DNA of 64,000 bases from Vibrio breoganii (GCF_001677275.1 NZ_CP016177.1:62001-126000); one strand, 5' to 3'. Shown: positions 36,203-45,807, counted from the first letter of the stretch. The notes: generated from the letters alone by a model not told the origin. Translations and numbers: made by a program.

Positions 36203-36368
36203 TTCTTATACTCGTCTGGCTATTTATCGTACGGGCGTGCATTTTGCCACTGTTTGAAAATTAATCAACGTATTTGTATGACAATTTAACTTTCCATTTT
36301 TATGCCCCTTTAGCATATCGAAGAAGGCTCTCAAATTAAGTCTCTGATAACCCTGATAGATCACACAA

Positions 36369-36380
36369 GAAAGCGCTTAC
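36369..36380. promoter_or_regulatory. LacI-family operator, copy 1
   Basis: GAAAGCGCTTAC, differing in one base from the perfect palindrome GAAAGCGCTTTC found twice upstream of the ABC operon. It sits 45 bp before the start at 36426, placing the signal-less binding-protein gene in the same regulon. Confidence 0.75.
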
Positions 36381-36425
36381 TTTTGCGATAATTGAAGAAA
36401 GAAAATTTTTTGCTTGGGAACAGAA

Positions 36426-37196
36426 ATGATCAGCTTTTGGAATGGAAATAAGTCACCTTCTCGTCAAGAACATGAGTTTGAGGTGCTGCAACTTGCTTTA
36501 GGTACAACAGAGGTCAGCAATGACTTAACGGATTACCCTGACGCTAAAGACGAAGGCAATATCTTCAATCTAGGCGCTGATGCGCTGGTAACTGTTGCTG
36601 GGAACACTAAGTTTGATTCGCATGCCTTTTTACCCGTGAATCACCCCTTGTGCATGGGATTGCTTGGGCATCGAATCCTGATTGTTCGTCGTCAAGATAT
36701 CAGCACATTTTCGGGTATCACTGAAGATGATTTAAAAAGCTTGAAGGCGGGAATTCCTGCAACTTGGGCTGATGCCGATTTATTTCGTAGCAACGGCTAT
36801 CAAGTCTTTGAGCAAGGTTCTTTGGATACCATCTTTGCTGATCTGCAATTGGGCTTATGTGATTATGTCGCTCTCGGGGCCAACGAAGTGCAGGCGATTT
36901 ATCATGAATTTGCTGAGCAATTTGAAGGGTTAGTCATCGAGCCATCCATGATGCTCTACTATCCATTTCCATTGGTTTTCTATGTGCACCCTGAAAAAGA
37001 GCAGCTCGCGACTAAGATAAATAATGGTTTGGAACAGAGCCGTAATAGTGGTGCGTTGAGAGCCTTGTTTGATAAGCATTATGGTCAGACGGTTACCGAT
37101 ATGAATTTGTTATCTCGCAGGCAGATAGAGCTTGATAACCCTCTGCTTCCAAAGACTTTTTCTGGCTTTAGTTCAGAGCTTTGTACAAGTAAATAA
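36426..37196 (+). CDS. Solute-binding-protein-like protein without signal peptide
   Basis: A 256-residue protein resembling type-2 periplasmic amino-acid binding proteins (COG0834): a first lobe with LGADALVTVAGN, an FxPVNHPLCMGLLGHRILIVRR crossover, LKAGIPATWADADLFRSNGY, and a return segment FPLVFYVHPEKEQLATKINNGLEQ. It has no signal sequence. It begins MISFWNGNKSPSRQ, and a TTG 12 bp upstream adds nothing hydrophobic. A LacI-type operator identical to the one before the phosphorylase precedes it. It may be a cytosolic ligand sensor or accessory protein of the sugar locus. Confidence 0.7.
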   Translation: MISFWNGNKSPSRQEHEFEVLQLALGTTEVSNDLTDYPDAKDEGNIFNLGADALVTVAGNTKFDSHAFLPVNHPLCMGLLGHRILIVRRQDISTFSGITEDDLKSLKAGIPATWADADLFRSNGYQVFEQGSLDTIFADLQLGLCDYVALGANEVQAIYHEFAEQFEGLVIEPSMMLYYPFPLVFYVHPEKEQLATKINNGLEQSRNSGALRALFDKHYGQTVTDMNLLSRRQIELDNPLLPKTFSGFSSELCTSK

Positions 37197-37214
37197 GCAA
37201 TTGGATCATGGCAA

Positions 37215-37255
37215 ACAAAAAAGGCCTTAGCATTGTGCTGAGGCCTTTGTTTTTC
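37215..37255. terminator. Bidirectional terminator at the sugar locus 3' end
   Basis: AAAGGCCTTAGCA (37220-37232) pairs with TGCTGAGGCCTTT (37236-37248) with one G-U, flanked by A-rich and T-rich tails. It separates the convergent signal-less binding-protein gene and the phosphorylase gene. Confidence 0.9.
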
Positions 37256-37266
37256 AATGGTTTTTG

Positions 37267-40200
37267 TTAGCTACGCAGAGCCGCCTTCGCCACTGTACAG
37301 CGTACTTGAGAGACTTTTCCAGAACGACTGAATAGCTCTTGGCACACCTCGGCGGTTAGACCACTATTTGGCATTGCTACTACCGAACCATCTTCATAGA
37401 TGACATCAACAGAGGTTTCGCTATCAGATGCAACTTGGTACACAAACGGCACTTGGCAGTAAGTGAAGGCTAGCTGGCCAACGGCTAGAGGGATCTCTTT
37501 GGTTTCACCCTGAAGATCAAGGTAGCTAAAGGTTACAGCTTCATTCAAGAACTCACTGCTGTTAAGGAGTGAAGGGTTTAACTGAATCGCTCCCTCTTTG
37601 ACTTCAATACCAAGCTCTATAAAGCGAGTAATGATCTCTTCTTTTACCTGTCCTGTCATACCCGGTTGCTGTGCGCCCGCTTGTTTAGGGGTATGCGAGT
37701 ATGGGTCAGTAGGGAAGGCACCATAGTTGCTTGCTGTCTTGTTGAAACCAATACCTTCACGAACGCGGTAGTAGTAATCAGCAAGGGCTTTGGTTACTTC
37801 GCTATCAGCATCTTGCTCTAGCGCTACTAAGTAGTTCTCTTGCACCGCCAACAGTAGTTTGGACACCATGTGCCAATAGATACAACCTAAGCCTTCATAA
37901 CCAAACATGGTACCAGAGCGACCAGTAAAGGCCTTGTGGTTGAATACCTGTTCGTAAAGGGCGTTGATCTCTTGCCACTGAGCCTCTGTTGCCTCTGGGT
38001 AGTCACCCTTGACGCTATTGATAGCTGCCTTTAAGTAGTCACGGTTTTCAAAGCTCGCATTAAAGTGGAAGTTGTCAGCTGTGCTTTGTTGAACAAGGCG
38101 CTTATCACCCTTTTCTACCATTGCGTTCAGAAGACTAGAGTCAGCAATTTGCTGTTTGGTGACTTGGTTTTTCTCCATGAATGGAGTTAGGTCACGATCA
38201 GGGTAAAGCATGAAGCTCTTCTGGTCCTGACGGTACATGTCACTAGCGTACAGCTTGTCTAACAACTGCTTAGTTTCTTGAGGCTCAAGAAGACCAGAAC
38301 TCAATACCGCTACCTGACCTTCTAGCATCGGGTACAGTTCTTCTACTGTCACGCTGTCTTTTGCGTAAGAGATAATGTTGTAGGCGTTGTACAGACCATC
38401 TTCACGAAGGTTGTTGCGAATACTCTTATCGAGAACCGTTAAGCTTACGTTCAGTAGCTTGCTGATCTCTGCCGTATCTACGGTTTCTTTGCTACCAAAG
38501 CTACCAGTAGGGTATACATTGTTGCGATAATCAGCGGCTGCTTGCGCTAGTGATACAAGAACGTCGTACCTTAGCTTAGGGGTTACTTCGCCTGCAGTGA
38601 TAGAGGCTTCAGCGTCGGCTAAGATAGCTTCAATTGCGACCATCCAATCACGTACTTGAGTTGATAGTTGCGTGTACTGAGGAGCTTCAGCAAGCATTTG
38701 CTGCATGAAAGATACATAGCGACGCATGTAGTAAAGCGTAACCATAGACAAGCCATTACCAACGATGGCGTTATTGGCATCGTTCCACTCAGGACGTTGA
38801 GTATTTAGCCAGATACCACCATCAAGCACTAGGTTGCTTAGTTTAGAGAGTAGAGGAACTAAGATTTTCTCTAGTAGGTTAACCATGTAAACAGAGTCAT
38901 CGCTGTTTAGAACTAACTTACCATCGCTGCCTAGTTCAGCCACTTTGCGCTCGATCAGAGACTGTTTTTCGTTGTTAAAGTTAACAGTATCTTTCGGGTT
39001 GGCAAACAAACCATCCACATCACAAATTTCGTAAGGTACGTTCGCGTAGCTGTACGTCTCTGTATTTAGCAGAGCGATCAAGTCGTCGTGTTCAAATTTA
39101 TTGGCTAGTTCTAGGAACTTAAGCAAGTAGATGATCTGATGGTCACCCCAGTAGCCAATGTTGCTCCACTCATCTTCTGGATCAAGAAGCTCCCAATCAA
39201 TACCATCTTTAGTAATGCGGTAAGGGTTAAAGCCATCAACAGTTGATGCGTTAACAAACTTAGCGATGAATGATTTGATGAAGCCAGGGTAGCTGAGTGC
39301 CATCGCTTCCCAGTTTTGGAAGATGTCACGCCAGTTGCCTTGATAAGACAGCAGGCGATCACCTTGCTCATCTTTGAGTTTGATTTCGTAATGGTTCCAA
39401 GGACGGCTTGGGTCACCATGACGACGGCCAAACGTTAACGGCAGATACTCATAGGCAAGGCGAACAAGTTGTTGATCATCTGTTTGTTTTGCACGAGAGA
39501 CTAATTCTGCGTGAGTAAAGCTATCGGCAAGTTCAGCAAAGAAACCTTGATGCTTTGCTACTACCGTTTGGTTAGCGTTACGCATGGTTTTTACTACGTC
39601 GGCTTTATCCAAGGTGTAGTTGTTTTCGACTACGCCGCCACGCATGTTATTGAACAGTACGTTAGCGTAGTGGTGAACAGAGGTGCTTTCTTCTGCTGTT
39701 AGCTGCCATGCATCGGCACCTGACATCAAAGAGACCAATTCTTTTTGGTTATCTTCGATACTTGAAAGGACTTGTTTGCGAATATCGTTAGGCACCGCAA
39801 TCTGAGTATTCAGTGCAGTAATATCGCTATGGTTCTTGTCGATGTCAGCGGCGATAACCCAAGAGTTTGTTTGATTGCCTTCTAACTTAATTGTTTTATG
39901 AATCAGGTAGCTACCACGTTGACCCTTAGTTAAGGTCTCGTCCTGAATTGGCAGTCCTTTTCTAAATGTGGCGATTTGCGTGCTAGTCAGTAGGATCTGA
40001 TTCGCGTCATCATCAAGGCTAAATACAGTCGTTGCAAGCAGGGACTCTGCAGGATCTGCGCGGTCGCTGAGTTTTGCATACATGGTGTATAGCGCTAAAG
40101 GAGAACCTTGCTGACGCTCATTCCATTTGTACGCATCAACTAAGGCACTTCTTGTTTGCAAGGCACCTAAAGGGGCACCTGGTGGCAATAGGTTTTGCAG

Positions 40201-40707
40201 GCCATCGAGCAGCTCAATCTCGCGGTCATCGCCAGAAAGGTCGGTTAATTGTGATTGACGGATAAAGCCAAATTGCTCACTGGTGTTCCAGCTGTATTGG
40301 AATTGTAGCTTCAAAGAGTGGTTGATCTCTTCAAAGATAATCTTGTCACCGATGCTGTTTTTGTAGAGGTTACGCTCTACTTGATACAGGCCATCATGGA
40401 AGATATTGAACGGTTCCCATAAAGAAGCACCTGAACTGGTTGTTACTTTAAAGATCGACTTTGCACCGGTGTTTTCGGCGCTTTCATGAATATAGTCCAC
40501 TGACTTGTACGGGAACAAAGCGTTTTCTGGGCGGATACGACCAGCAGAAAGGCTACCTGTAGAAGAGATGAACAGCCAGTGATCGCTTGCTGAAACGACA
40601 CTGATAAAAAATGGGTTCATGTGGTCGACATTGGATATCTTGTAGTAGCGTTCGCCATCAAGGTTGACGAACTTTCCATCCACGTCTTGTAGAGTATTGT
40701 GTTCCAT
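37267..40707 (-). CDS. Large inverting oligosaccharide phosphorylase (clan GH-Q type)
   Basis: A 1146-residue cytoplasmic protein, no signal peptide. A beta-rich N-terminal half leads to an alpha/alpha-barrel. LNTQRPEWNDANNA (Asp643) matches the W-N-D general-acid motif of GH94-type phosphorylases. The TFGRRHGDPSRPWNHYEI and SYQGNWRDIFQNWEA segments mark the barrel. The length is far above cellobiose phosphorylase (about 800) and fits oligoglucan phosphorylases (beta-1,2 in GH94; beta-1,3 in GH149/GH161). Predicted action: glucooligosaccharide plus phosphate to glucose 1-phosphate. Substrate linkage is undecided. It has its own LacI-type operator and lies downstream of the regulator and importer genes. 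Confidence 0.8.
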   Translation of the reverse strand: MEHNTLQDVDGKFVNLDGERYYKISNVDHMNPFFISVVSASDHWLFISSTGSLSAGRIRPENALFPYKSVDYIHESAENTGAKSIFKVTTSSGASLWEPFNIFHDGLYQVERNLYKNSIGDKIIFEEINHSLKLQFQYSWNTSEQFGFIRQSQLTDLSGDDREIELLDGLQNLLPPGAPLGALQTRSALVDAYKWNERQQGSPLALYTMYAKLSDRADPAESLLATTVFSLDDDANQILLTSTQIATFRKGLPIQDETLTKGQRGSYLIHKTIKLEGNQTNSWVIAADIDKNHSDITALNTQIAVPNDIRKQVLSSIEDNQKELVSLMSGADAWQLTAEESTSVHHYANVLFNNMRGGVVENNYTLDKADVVKTMRNANQTVVAKHQGFFAELADSFTHAELVSRAKQTDDQQLVRLAYEYLPLTFGRRHGDPSRPWNHYEIKLKDEQGDRLLSYQGNWRDIFQNWEAMALSYPGFIKSFIAKFVNASTVDGFNPYRITKDGIDWELLDPEDEWSNIGYWGDHQIIYLLKFLELANKFEHDDLIALLNTETYSYANVPYEICDVDGLFANPKDTVNFNNEKQSLIERKVAELGSDGKLVLNSDDSVYMVNLLEKILVPLLSKLSNLVLDGGIWLNTQRPEWNDANNAIVGNGLSMVTLYYMRRYVSFMQQMLAEAPQYTQLSTQVRDWMVAIEAILADAEASITAGEVTPKLRYDVLVSLAQAAADYRNNVYPTGSFGSKETVDTAEISKLLNVSLTVLDKSIRNNLREDGLYNAYNIISYAKDSVTVEELYPMLEGQVAVLSSGLLEPQETKQLLDKLYASDMYRQDQKSFMLYPDRDLTPFMEKNQVTKQQIADSSLLNAMVEKGDKRLVQQSTADNFHFNASFENRDYLKAAINSVKGDYPEATEAQWQEINALYEQVFNHKAFTGRSGTMFGYEGLGCIYWHMVSKLLLAVQENYLVALEQDADSEVTKALADYYYRVREGIGFNKTASNYGAFPTDPYSHTPKQAGAQQPGMTGQVKEEIITRFIELGIEVKEGAIQLNPSLLNSSEFLNEAVTFSYLDLQGETKEIPLAVGQLAFTYCQVPFVYQVASDSETSVDVIYEDGSVVAMPNSGLTAEVCQELFSRSGKVSQVRCTVAKAALRS

Positions 40708-40731
40708 ATTTCAGGCCCTTTTAGGATTTTT

Positions 40732-40743
40732 GAAAGCGCTTAC
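40732..40743. promoter_or_regulatory. LacI-family operator, copy 2
   Basis: GAAAGCGCTTAC, 25 bp upstream of the phosphorylase start and downstream of the lacI-type gene. The sequence is identical to the copy at 36369. It indicates an internal, separately regulated promoter for the phosphorylase. Confidence 0.78.
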
Positions 40744-40811
40744 TTTTTTACGCTATTGTTTTTATATCGCTATATCCGAGGTAGTAGCCTCAGATATAGA
40801 CCCTTTATTCA

Positions 40812-41816
40812 TTAAATAATTGAGTGAACAGAGTTGCGCTTCACTAGCTCAGGATTGAAGCGTTTTTGCACAGGCAGTTTGCTTCCATTGAGCTGATTTA
40901 ACAGCATATTGGTTGCATTGATGCCGATTTCTCTAATTGGATAGTTTACTGTGGTCAGCGTCGGTCGAATGTAACGGCAGTAAATACTGTCATCAAAACC
41001 AATAACGGATATGTCTTTGCCAACAACTAGGTTTCTTCGATCGCACTCGTCATAGGTAGCCATTGCGATATTGTCATTTTGACACAGGACAGCGGTAACT
41101 TGTGGGTGCTCATCAAGGAGCTGTTTTGCCAGTGTTTTGTTTAGCTCGCTTTCCGTCTCGTAAGTACCGTGATAGACGTAGTCCATACTCGGTTCGATAC
41201 CCGCTTCCTTAATGGCTCTGTGATATCCGATTAAACGCTCTCGACAGTCCATTTTATCCATATCACCGGTAATGATACCGATATGGCGATGACCCAACTC
41301 AATAAGGTGTTTAGATGCAAGATAACCGCCCAGCTCATTGTCGATATAAAAGCATTGCTCTGAAATCTCTTCAATGTGCCTGTTGACGACCACTAATGGA
41401 CGGTCATGTTTAGCTAGCTTGATTAGGTCTTCATCTTCCAGTTTGTCGGCATGAACGATAAGCCCATCGACGCGCCTAGAATCAAGGAAGTGCAAAGACT
41501 CAGCTTCAACCTTTTTATCCATATGACCGCAGGTTGCGATCAAATGCAGATTGGCATCGCGAGTCTTTTTTTCTACTTCTTTCATAAGGTTGCCAAAGAA
41601 GGAGCCCTCTAAGGCCCCTACTAAAACACCGATACTATTAGAACGATTAGAAGCCAAAGCCTTTGCAATGGAGTTAGGTTGAAACCCTAACTCGTTGATT
41701 GCATTGTAAACTTTCTCTTTGTTCGCCTCTTTTACTGTGCTGTGGTTATTCAAAACACGGGATACCGTGGCTTGAGACACTTTGGCAAATTCGGCAACTT
41801 CTTTTATCGTAATCAT
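40812..41816 (-). CDS. LacI/GalR-family transcriptional regulator
   Basis: A 334-residue repressor. The N-terminal helix-turn-helix and hinge are ITIKEVAEFAKVSQATVSRVLNNHSTVKEANKEKV with FQPNSIAKALASNRSNSIGV. The periplasmic-binding-like sugar domain ends VIGFDDSIYCRYIRPTLTTVNYP. It is transcribed 44 bp behind the last ATPase gene and ahead of the phosphorylase. It almost certainly binds the GAAAGCGCTT(T/A)C sites of this locus, with an oligosaccharide as inducer. Confidence 0.92.
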   Translation of the reverse strand: MITIKEVAEFAKVSQATVSRVLNNHSTVKEANKEKVYNAINELGFQPNSIAKALASNRSNSIGVLVGALEGSFFGNLMKEVEKKTRDANLHLIATCGHMDKKVEAESLHFLDSRRVDGLIVHADKLEDEDLIKLAKHDRPLVVVNRHIEEISEQCFYIDNELGGYLASKHLIELGHRHIGIITGDMDKMDCRERLIGYHRAIKEAGIEPSMDYVYHGTYETESELNKTLAKQLLDEHPQVTAVLCQNDNIAMATYDECDRRNLVVGKDISVIGFDDSIYCRYIRPTLTTVNYPIREIGINATNMLLNQLNGSKLPVQKRFNPELVKRNSVHSII

Positions 41817-41860
41817 GTTCTAATCTTATCTATCTCAGAGAAGAAAACTATCTGTCTGAA

Positions 41861-42844
41861 TTATTCGTAGTTATGGCAACGGATAAAGTGATCATCTGCC
41901 AACTGTCTAATTTCTGGGAATGATTTGTCACACTGCTCGCTTGCTTTAGGGCAGCGAGGTGCAAAAGGACATCCTACGCTTTCTGGTTTCCAAAGAGGAA
42001 TCTCACCCTTCTTCGCGTCCAGTTCACGTCGTCCACCACGACCAGGCTCTGGTACCGCAGATAATAATAGCTGCGTATACGGATGCTGAGGCGTTTGTGT
42101 CACTTTGTCACTGTTACCCCACTCAACCATGTGGCCTACATACATTACCGCAGTTTTCTCAGCAAAGTAGCGAGCAGTGGCAATATCGTGAGTGATGTAC
42201 ATAAACGAGATGCCGTGCTTGTCTTTTAGGTCCGACATTAGGTTCAAGATACCTAAGCGAACGGACACGTCTAGCATTGAAATAGGCTCATCGGCCAAGA
42301 TAACTTCTGGGTCAACCGCAATTGCACGAGCAATAGCAACACGCTGACGCTGACCACCACTGAGTTCGTGAGGGAATTTATCGGCAGTTTCCACTACTGG
42401 TGATAGACCGACTAGCTCAAGCAGTTGGTATACCAAGGTATCAATGTTCTCTTTGCCTACACGATTATGGATCTGTAGTGGGCGAGCAATGTGGTGGTAG
42501 ATAGAGTGCACTGGGTTTAGAGAGCCAAACGGGTCTTGGAAGATCATCTGAACCTGACGAGCGTACTCTAAGCTGCCATTTTCTTTGATGTACTGATCAA
42601 TTGGCTGACCCTTAAACTCAATGTCGCCACCAGTGGCTTCATAGATGCGGGTTAGAACGCGAGCGCCAGTACTCTTACCTGAGCCAGACTCACCAACAAT
42701 AGCCAGAGCTTCGCCTTTACAAAGGTCAAATGACACATCATTAACGGCGCGCATGTAGGCGCCTTTTTTCTTGCTGCTACCAACAGGAAAGTCTTTGATT
42801 AGGTTCTTAATCGAAAGAATTACGTCAGGGGTATTAGTTTGCAT
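41861..42844 (-). CDS. ABC transporter ATPase, OppF/DppF type
   Basis: A 327-residue ATPase. It has Walker [10 protein letters not shown], signature SGGQRQR, Walker B DEPISMLD and the OppF-family C-terminal Cys cluster (CPFAPRCPKASEQC). I take ATG 42844, with AAGGG upstream, rather than an in-frame start at 42865 that overlays the ribosome-binding site. It partners with the adjacent DppD-type ATPase. Walker B has Ile-Ser-Met in place of the usual Thr-Ser-Ala, a mild variation. Confidence 0.92.
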   Translation of the reverse strand: MQTNTPDVILSIKNLIKDFPVGSSKKKGAYMRAVNDVSFDLCKGEALAIVGESGSGKSTGARVLTRIYEATGGDIEFKGQPIDQYIKENGSLEYARQVQMIFQDPFGSLNPVHSIYHHIARPLQIHNRVGKENIDTLVYQLLELVGLSPVVETADKFPHELSGGQRQRVAIARAIAVDPEVILADEPISMLDVSVRLGILNLMSDLKDKHGISFMYITHDIATARYFAEKTAVMYVGHMVEWGNSDKVTQTPQHPYTQLLLSAVPEPGRGGRRELDAKKGEIPLWKPESVGCPFAPRCPKASEQCDKSFPEIRQLADDHFIRCHNYE

Positions 42845-42865
42845 AGTTTTCCCTTTTCTTCTCAA

Positions 42866-43825
42866 TTACAGCAAGTTACATGCAGCATGGTGGTGTGGAA
42901 GCACTTCAATAAGCTGCGGTTCAGTCTTCATACAGTCAGCGAAGCATTCGCTACAGCGGTCTTGGAAGTTACAACCTTGAGGTATCTTAAGCAGGTTAAC
43001 TGGGTTACCTGGGATACCGTGTAGGCGTGTTTTAGGACCGTGAATACTTGGGAATGAAGAAACCAAGCCTTTGGTGTACGGGTGAACTGGGTCGCGGAAT
43101 ACTTTTTCAGCTTCACCAATTTCAATCAGGTTACCTGCGTACATCACGCCAATGCGGTCTGCAATCTCACCCATCAAGCTCAAGTCATGGCTGATGAACA
43201 AAATAGAGAAGCCAAATTTTGTTTTTAAGTCGTACAGTTCATTTAGGATTTCGCGTTCTACTACCACATCAAGCGCAGTTGTAGGCTCATCCATAATGAT
43301 CAGCTTTGGTTCAAGTGCTAGAGCAATCGCGATGACCACACGTTGACGCATGCCACCTGATAGTTGGTGTGGGAAGCTCGATAGACGATCCCCATGAATG
43401 CCTACAATCTTTAGCAGCTCAACGGCTTTTTCACGAGCCTCTTTTAGCGTGATCTTCTTGTGTGCCAAAATCACGTCGGTAAGCTGCTCACCAATAGTGA
43501 TTACTGGGTTCAAAGAGTTCATAGCACTCTGGAATACCACTGAGGTTTCGTTCCAGCGGAACTCACGCAGCGCCTTGTCATTCATCTTCAGAATGTCAGT
43601 TCCCTTGTAAAGGATTTCGCCTTCAGAGATCAACGCTGGAGCTTTGTGTAGTCGAGCGATAGCAAAGGCTAGCGTGCTTTTACCACAGCCAGATTCGCCT
43701 GCGATGCCCAAGGTTTCGCCTGGTTTGATTTCTAGACTGACATTGTTTACTGCACGTGCCACACCGTTTGGCGACACGTAATCAACACATAGGTTGTTAA
43801 TTTCTAATAGAGGTTGTTGGTTCAT
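42866..43825 (-). CDS. ABC transporter ATPase, OppD/DppD type
   Basis: A 319-residue ATPase: Walker A GESGCGKST, signature SGGMRQR, Walker B DEPTTALD, and the C-terminal extension with Cys residues (CNFQDRCSECFADC) typical of OppD/DppD subunits, where it can hold an iron-sulfur cluster. Its start overlaps the upstream permease stop by 4 bp (ATGA), implying translational coupling. Confidence 0.93.
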   Translation of the reverse strand: MNQQPLLEINNLCVDYVSPNGVARAVNNVSLEIKPGETLGIAGESGCGKSTLAFAIARLHKAPALISEGEILYKGTDILKMNDKALREFRWNETSVVFQSAMNSLNPVITIGEQLTDVILAHKKITLKEAREKAVELLKIVGIHGDRLSSFPHQLSGGMRQRVVIAIALALEPKLIIMDEPTTALDVVVEREILNELYDLKTKFGFSILFISHDLSLMGEIADRIGVMYAGNLIEIGEAEKVFRDPVHPYTKGLVSSFPSIHGPKTRLHGIPGNPVNLLKIPQGCNFQDRCSECFADCMKTEPQLIEVLPHHHAACNLL

Positions 43826-44805
43826 GCTAGGCCTCGACGTTTGTCAGCGTCTTTCTTCATTTTCGCCCATAGTTTCATATGAGCACCAGTTTTCAGTTTC
43901 GGGTTACTTACTTGGTCAATTGACATGTTGATCAGTGCTAGTGCACCACCAGTGATTGCTAGAGCAAGAGCTGGAACAATCATTTCCCACCAAGCGCCAG
44001 TGTAAAGCGCCGCTGAAGTTTGTGCCCAGTACAGCATTGAGCCCCAGCTCACTTCTGTTGCGTCACCTAGACCAAGGATACCTAGACCTGCTTCTGCGCC
44101 CATTGCATAGATAACTGCGCCAAGGAAACCACCGAAAACGATAGACGTTAGGTTTGGTAGAATCTCAACAAGGATGATACGAATCTTTGACTCGCCCATT
44201 ACCTCAGCTGAGATGATGTATTCTTTGTGTCTTAAAGCCATGGTTTGCGAACGGATAACACGTGCCCCCCATGGCCAGGATGTGAGTCCGAGCAATAAGG
44301 TTATGACTAATGAGCTGACCTGTCCGAGAAAGGCGGCGAGTACTATCAACAGCGGTAGCTGCGGGAATACCAAGAATACGTTAGTGACGAAGTTCATCCA
44401 CTCGTCAACTTTGCCACCTAGGTAGCCAGAAGTCACACCAACCGCTACAGCTAGAGTCATTGCAATAATGCCAGCAGATAGAGCAACAGTCAGAGATTTC
44501 TTACCACCGTGTAGCACTTGGCTGTACACATCACGGCCACTACGGGTTGTACCTAAAAAGTGCTCAGAGCTCGGTTCTTGGTGTGCGCGAGCCACGCGTC
44601 GTTCTGGATCATGCGTCATTAGTACTGGTGAGAAAAGTGCACCAGCTAGGATGATAGTAATTAGGAAAGTACCAATAATTGCTGGTGGGTTTCCGTTAAA
44701 GAAGTCTTGTAGAGTCCCTTTAAGCTTGCGCAGTGTCGTTGCTAGACCTCGCGCACGACCTGTAGGGAACTCGGACGTATCAATATGTGCAGTTAACTTT
44801 TTCAT
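43822..44805 (-). CDS. ABC transporter permease, OppC/DppC type
   Basis: A 327-residue permease: N-terminal cytoplasmic tail, first helix (AIIGTFLITIILAGALFSPVLM), then HFLGTTRSGRDVYSQVLHGG and the coupling segment EYIISAEVMGESKIRIILVEILPN. The start is ATG 44805 with AAGG eight bases upstream. A TTG at 44811 is also in frame. It is coupled to the following ATPase. Confidence 0.92.
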   Translation of the reverse strand: MKKLTAHIDTSEFPTGRARGLATTLRKLKGTLQDFFNGNPPAIIGTFLITIILAGALFSPVLMTHDPERRVARAHQEPSSEHFLGTTRSGRDVYSQVLHGGKKSLTVALSAGIIAMTLAVAVGVTSGYLGGKVDEWMNFVTNVFLVFPQLPLLIVLAAFLGQVSSLVITLLLGLTSWPWGARVIRSQTMALRHKEYIISAEVMGESKIRIILVEILPNLTSIVFGGFLGAVIYAMGAEAGLGILGLGDATEVSWGSMLYWAQTSAALYTGAWWEMIVPALALAITGGALALINMSIDQVSNPKLKTGAHMKLWAKMKKDADKRRGLA

Positions 44806-44814
44806 TATCAAACC

Positions 44815-45789
44815 TTAATCGTCAATGCGAGGGTCTAGCCAAACGTACAGTAGGTCAGCAATGAAGTTTGCTGCTAGTACTGCTGTAACCAAAATTAGTA
44901 GGATTGCTTGAATTAGAGGGTAGTCACGAGCGGTGATGCCCTTAAGTAGCATGTTGCCAAGGCCTTGGTAGTTGAATACAACCTCTGTAAGGATTGAGCC
45001 TGCAAATGAGAAACCAATTGCCATTGCAATCGCTGTTGCTACTGGAAGAATCGCGTTGCGTCCTGCATAACGATACATAACGCGGAAGCTTGATAGACCT
45101 TTTGCTTCAGCCATGGTCACGTAGTCTTCGCCTAATACGTTGATCATTGCGTTACGCATGTTGAATACCCAAGTAGCGATACCAACAAGGATCATCGAGC
45201 CCATTGGAAGTACGGCGTGTTTTGCTACGCTGCTTATGAACTCCCAAGTAAAGCCTGGGGCAATCATTGGGTCATAGGTGTAACCCAGAGGGAACATTTC
45301 TAGCTGAAGAGCAAAAATGTAGAATAGTAGTAGTGCTGTAACAACGTATGGGAAGTTACTGATGAATGCCAACACTGGTGGAACGATTTGACCGAATAGG
45401 CCTTCACGGCGGTAAGAAGCGTAAGTACCAATGCTAACGCCAATAATTAGGGCAACAATCAGTGAGCCTAAGGCCAAGAACATAGTCCAAGGTAGGGACA
45501 TGCCAATCACTTTAGTTACTTCGGTCGGGAACATTAAAACAGATGGACCAAGGTCTAGGGTGAAAACACTCTTGATGTAAGCGATGTATTGTTCGAATAG
45601 GCTACCATCAACGAAGCCGTACATTTCTTTTACCGCGTCCATCTGGGCCATGTCCATTTTGCCGCCGGCAGCCGCAAATAAAGCATCAACTGGACTACCA
45701 GGCATAACGCGAGGCAAGAAGAAGTTGAATGTTATTGCGACAAAGAACGCCGTCAAATAGAAGCTAAATCTACGGAGTACAAAATTCAT
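44815..45789 (-). CDS. ABC transporter permease, OppB/DppB type
   Basis: A 324-residue permease beginning FVLRRFSFYLTAFFVAITFNFFLPRVMPGSPVDALF, the OppB-type entry helix. It has a coupling loop GEDYVTMAEAKGLSSFRVMYRYAGRNA and six membrane segments. It is 55 bp downstream of the binding-protein gene, with a stable hairpin in the gap, and 9 bp upstream of the second permease. Confidence 0.93.
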   Translation of the reverse strand: MNFVLRRFSFYLTAFFVAITFNFFLPRVMPGSPVDALFAAAGGKMDMAQMDAVKEMYGFVDGSLFEQYIAYIKSVFTLDLGPSVLMFPTEVTKVIGMSLPWTMFLALGSLIVALIIGVSIGTYASYRREGLFGQIVPPVLAFISNFPYVVTALLLFYIFALQLEMFPLGYTYDPMIAPGFTWEFISSVAKHAVLPMGSMILVGIATWVFNMRNAMINVLGEDYVTMAEAKGLSSFRVMYRYAGRNAILPVATAIAMAIGFSFAGSILTEVVFNYQGLGNMLLKGITARDYPLIQAILLILVTAVLAANFIADLLYVWLDPRIDD

Positions 45790-45807
45790 AGGTCTTTCCT
45801 GGGAATG

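Noticed and set aside
37267..40707. Cellobiose or chitobiose phosphorylase
   Set aside because: Those enzymes are about 800 residues, and this one is 1146 with an extended N-terminal half. The general-acid motif is shared by the whole clan and does not prove that substrate.
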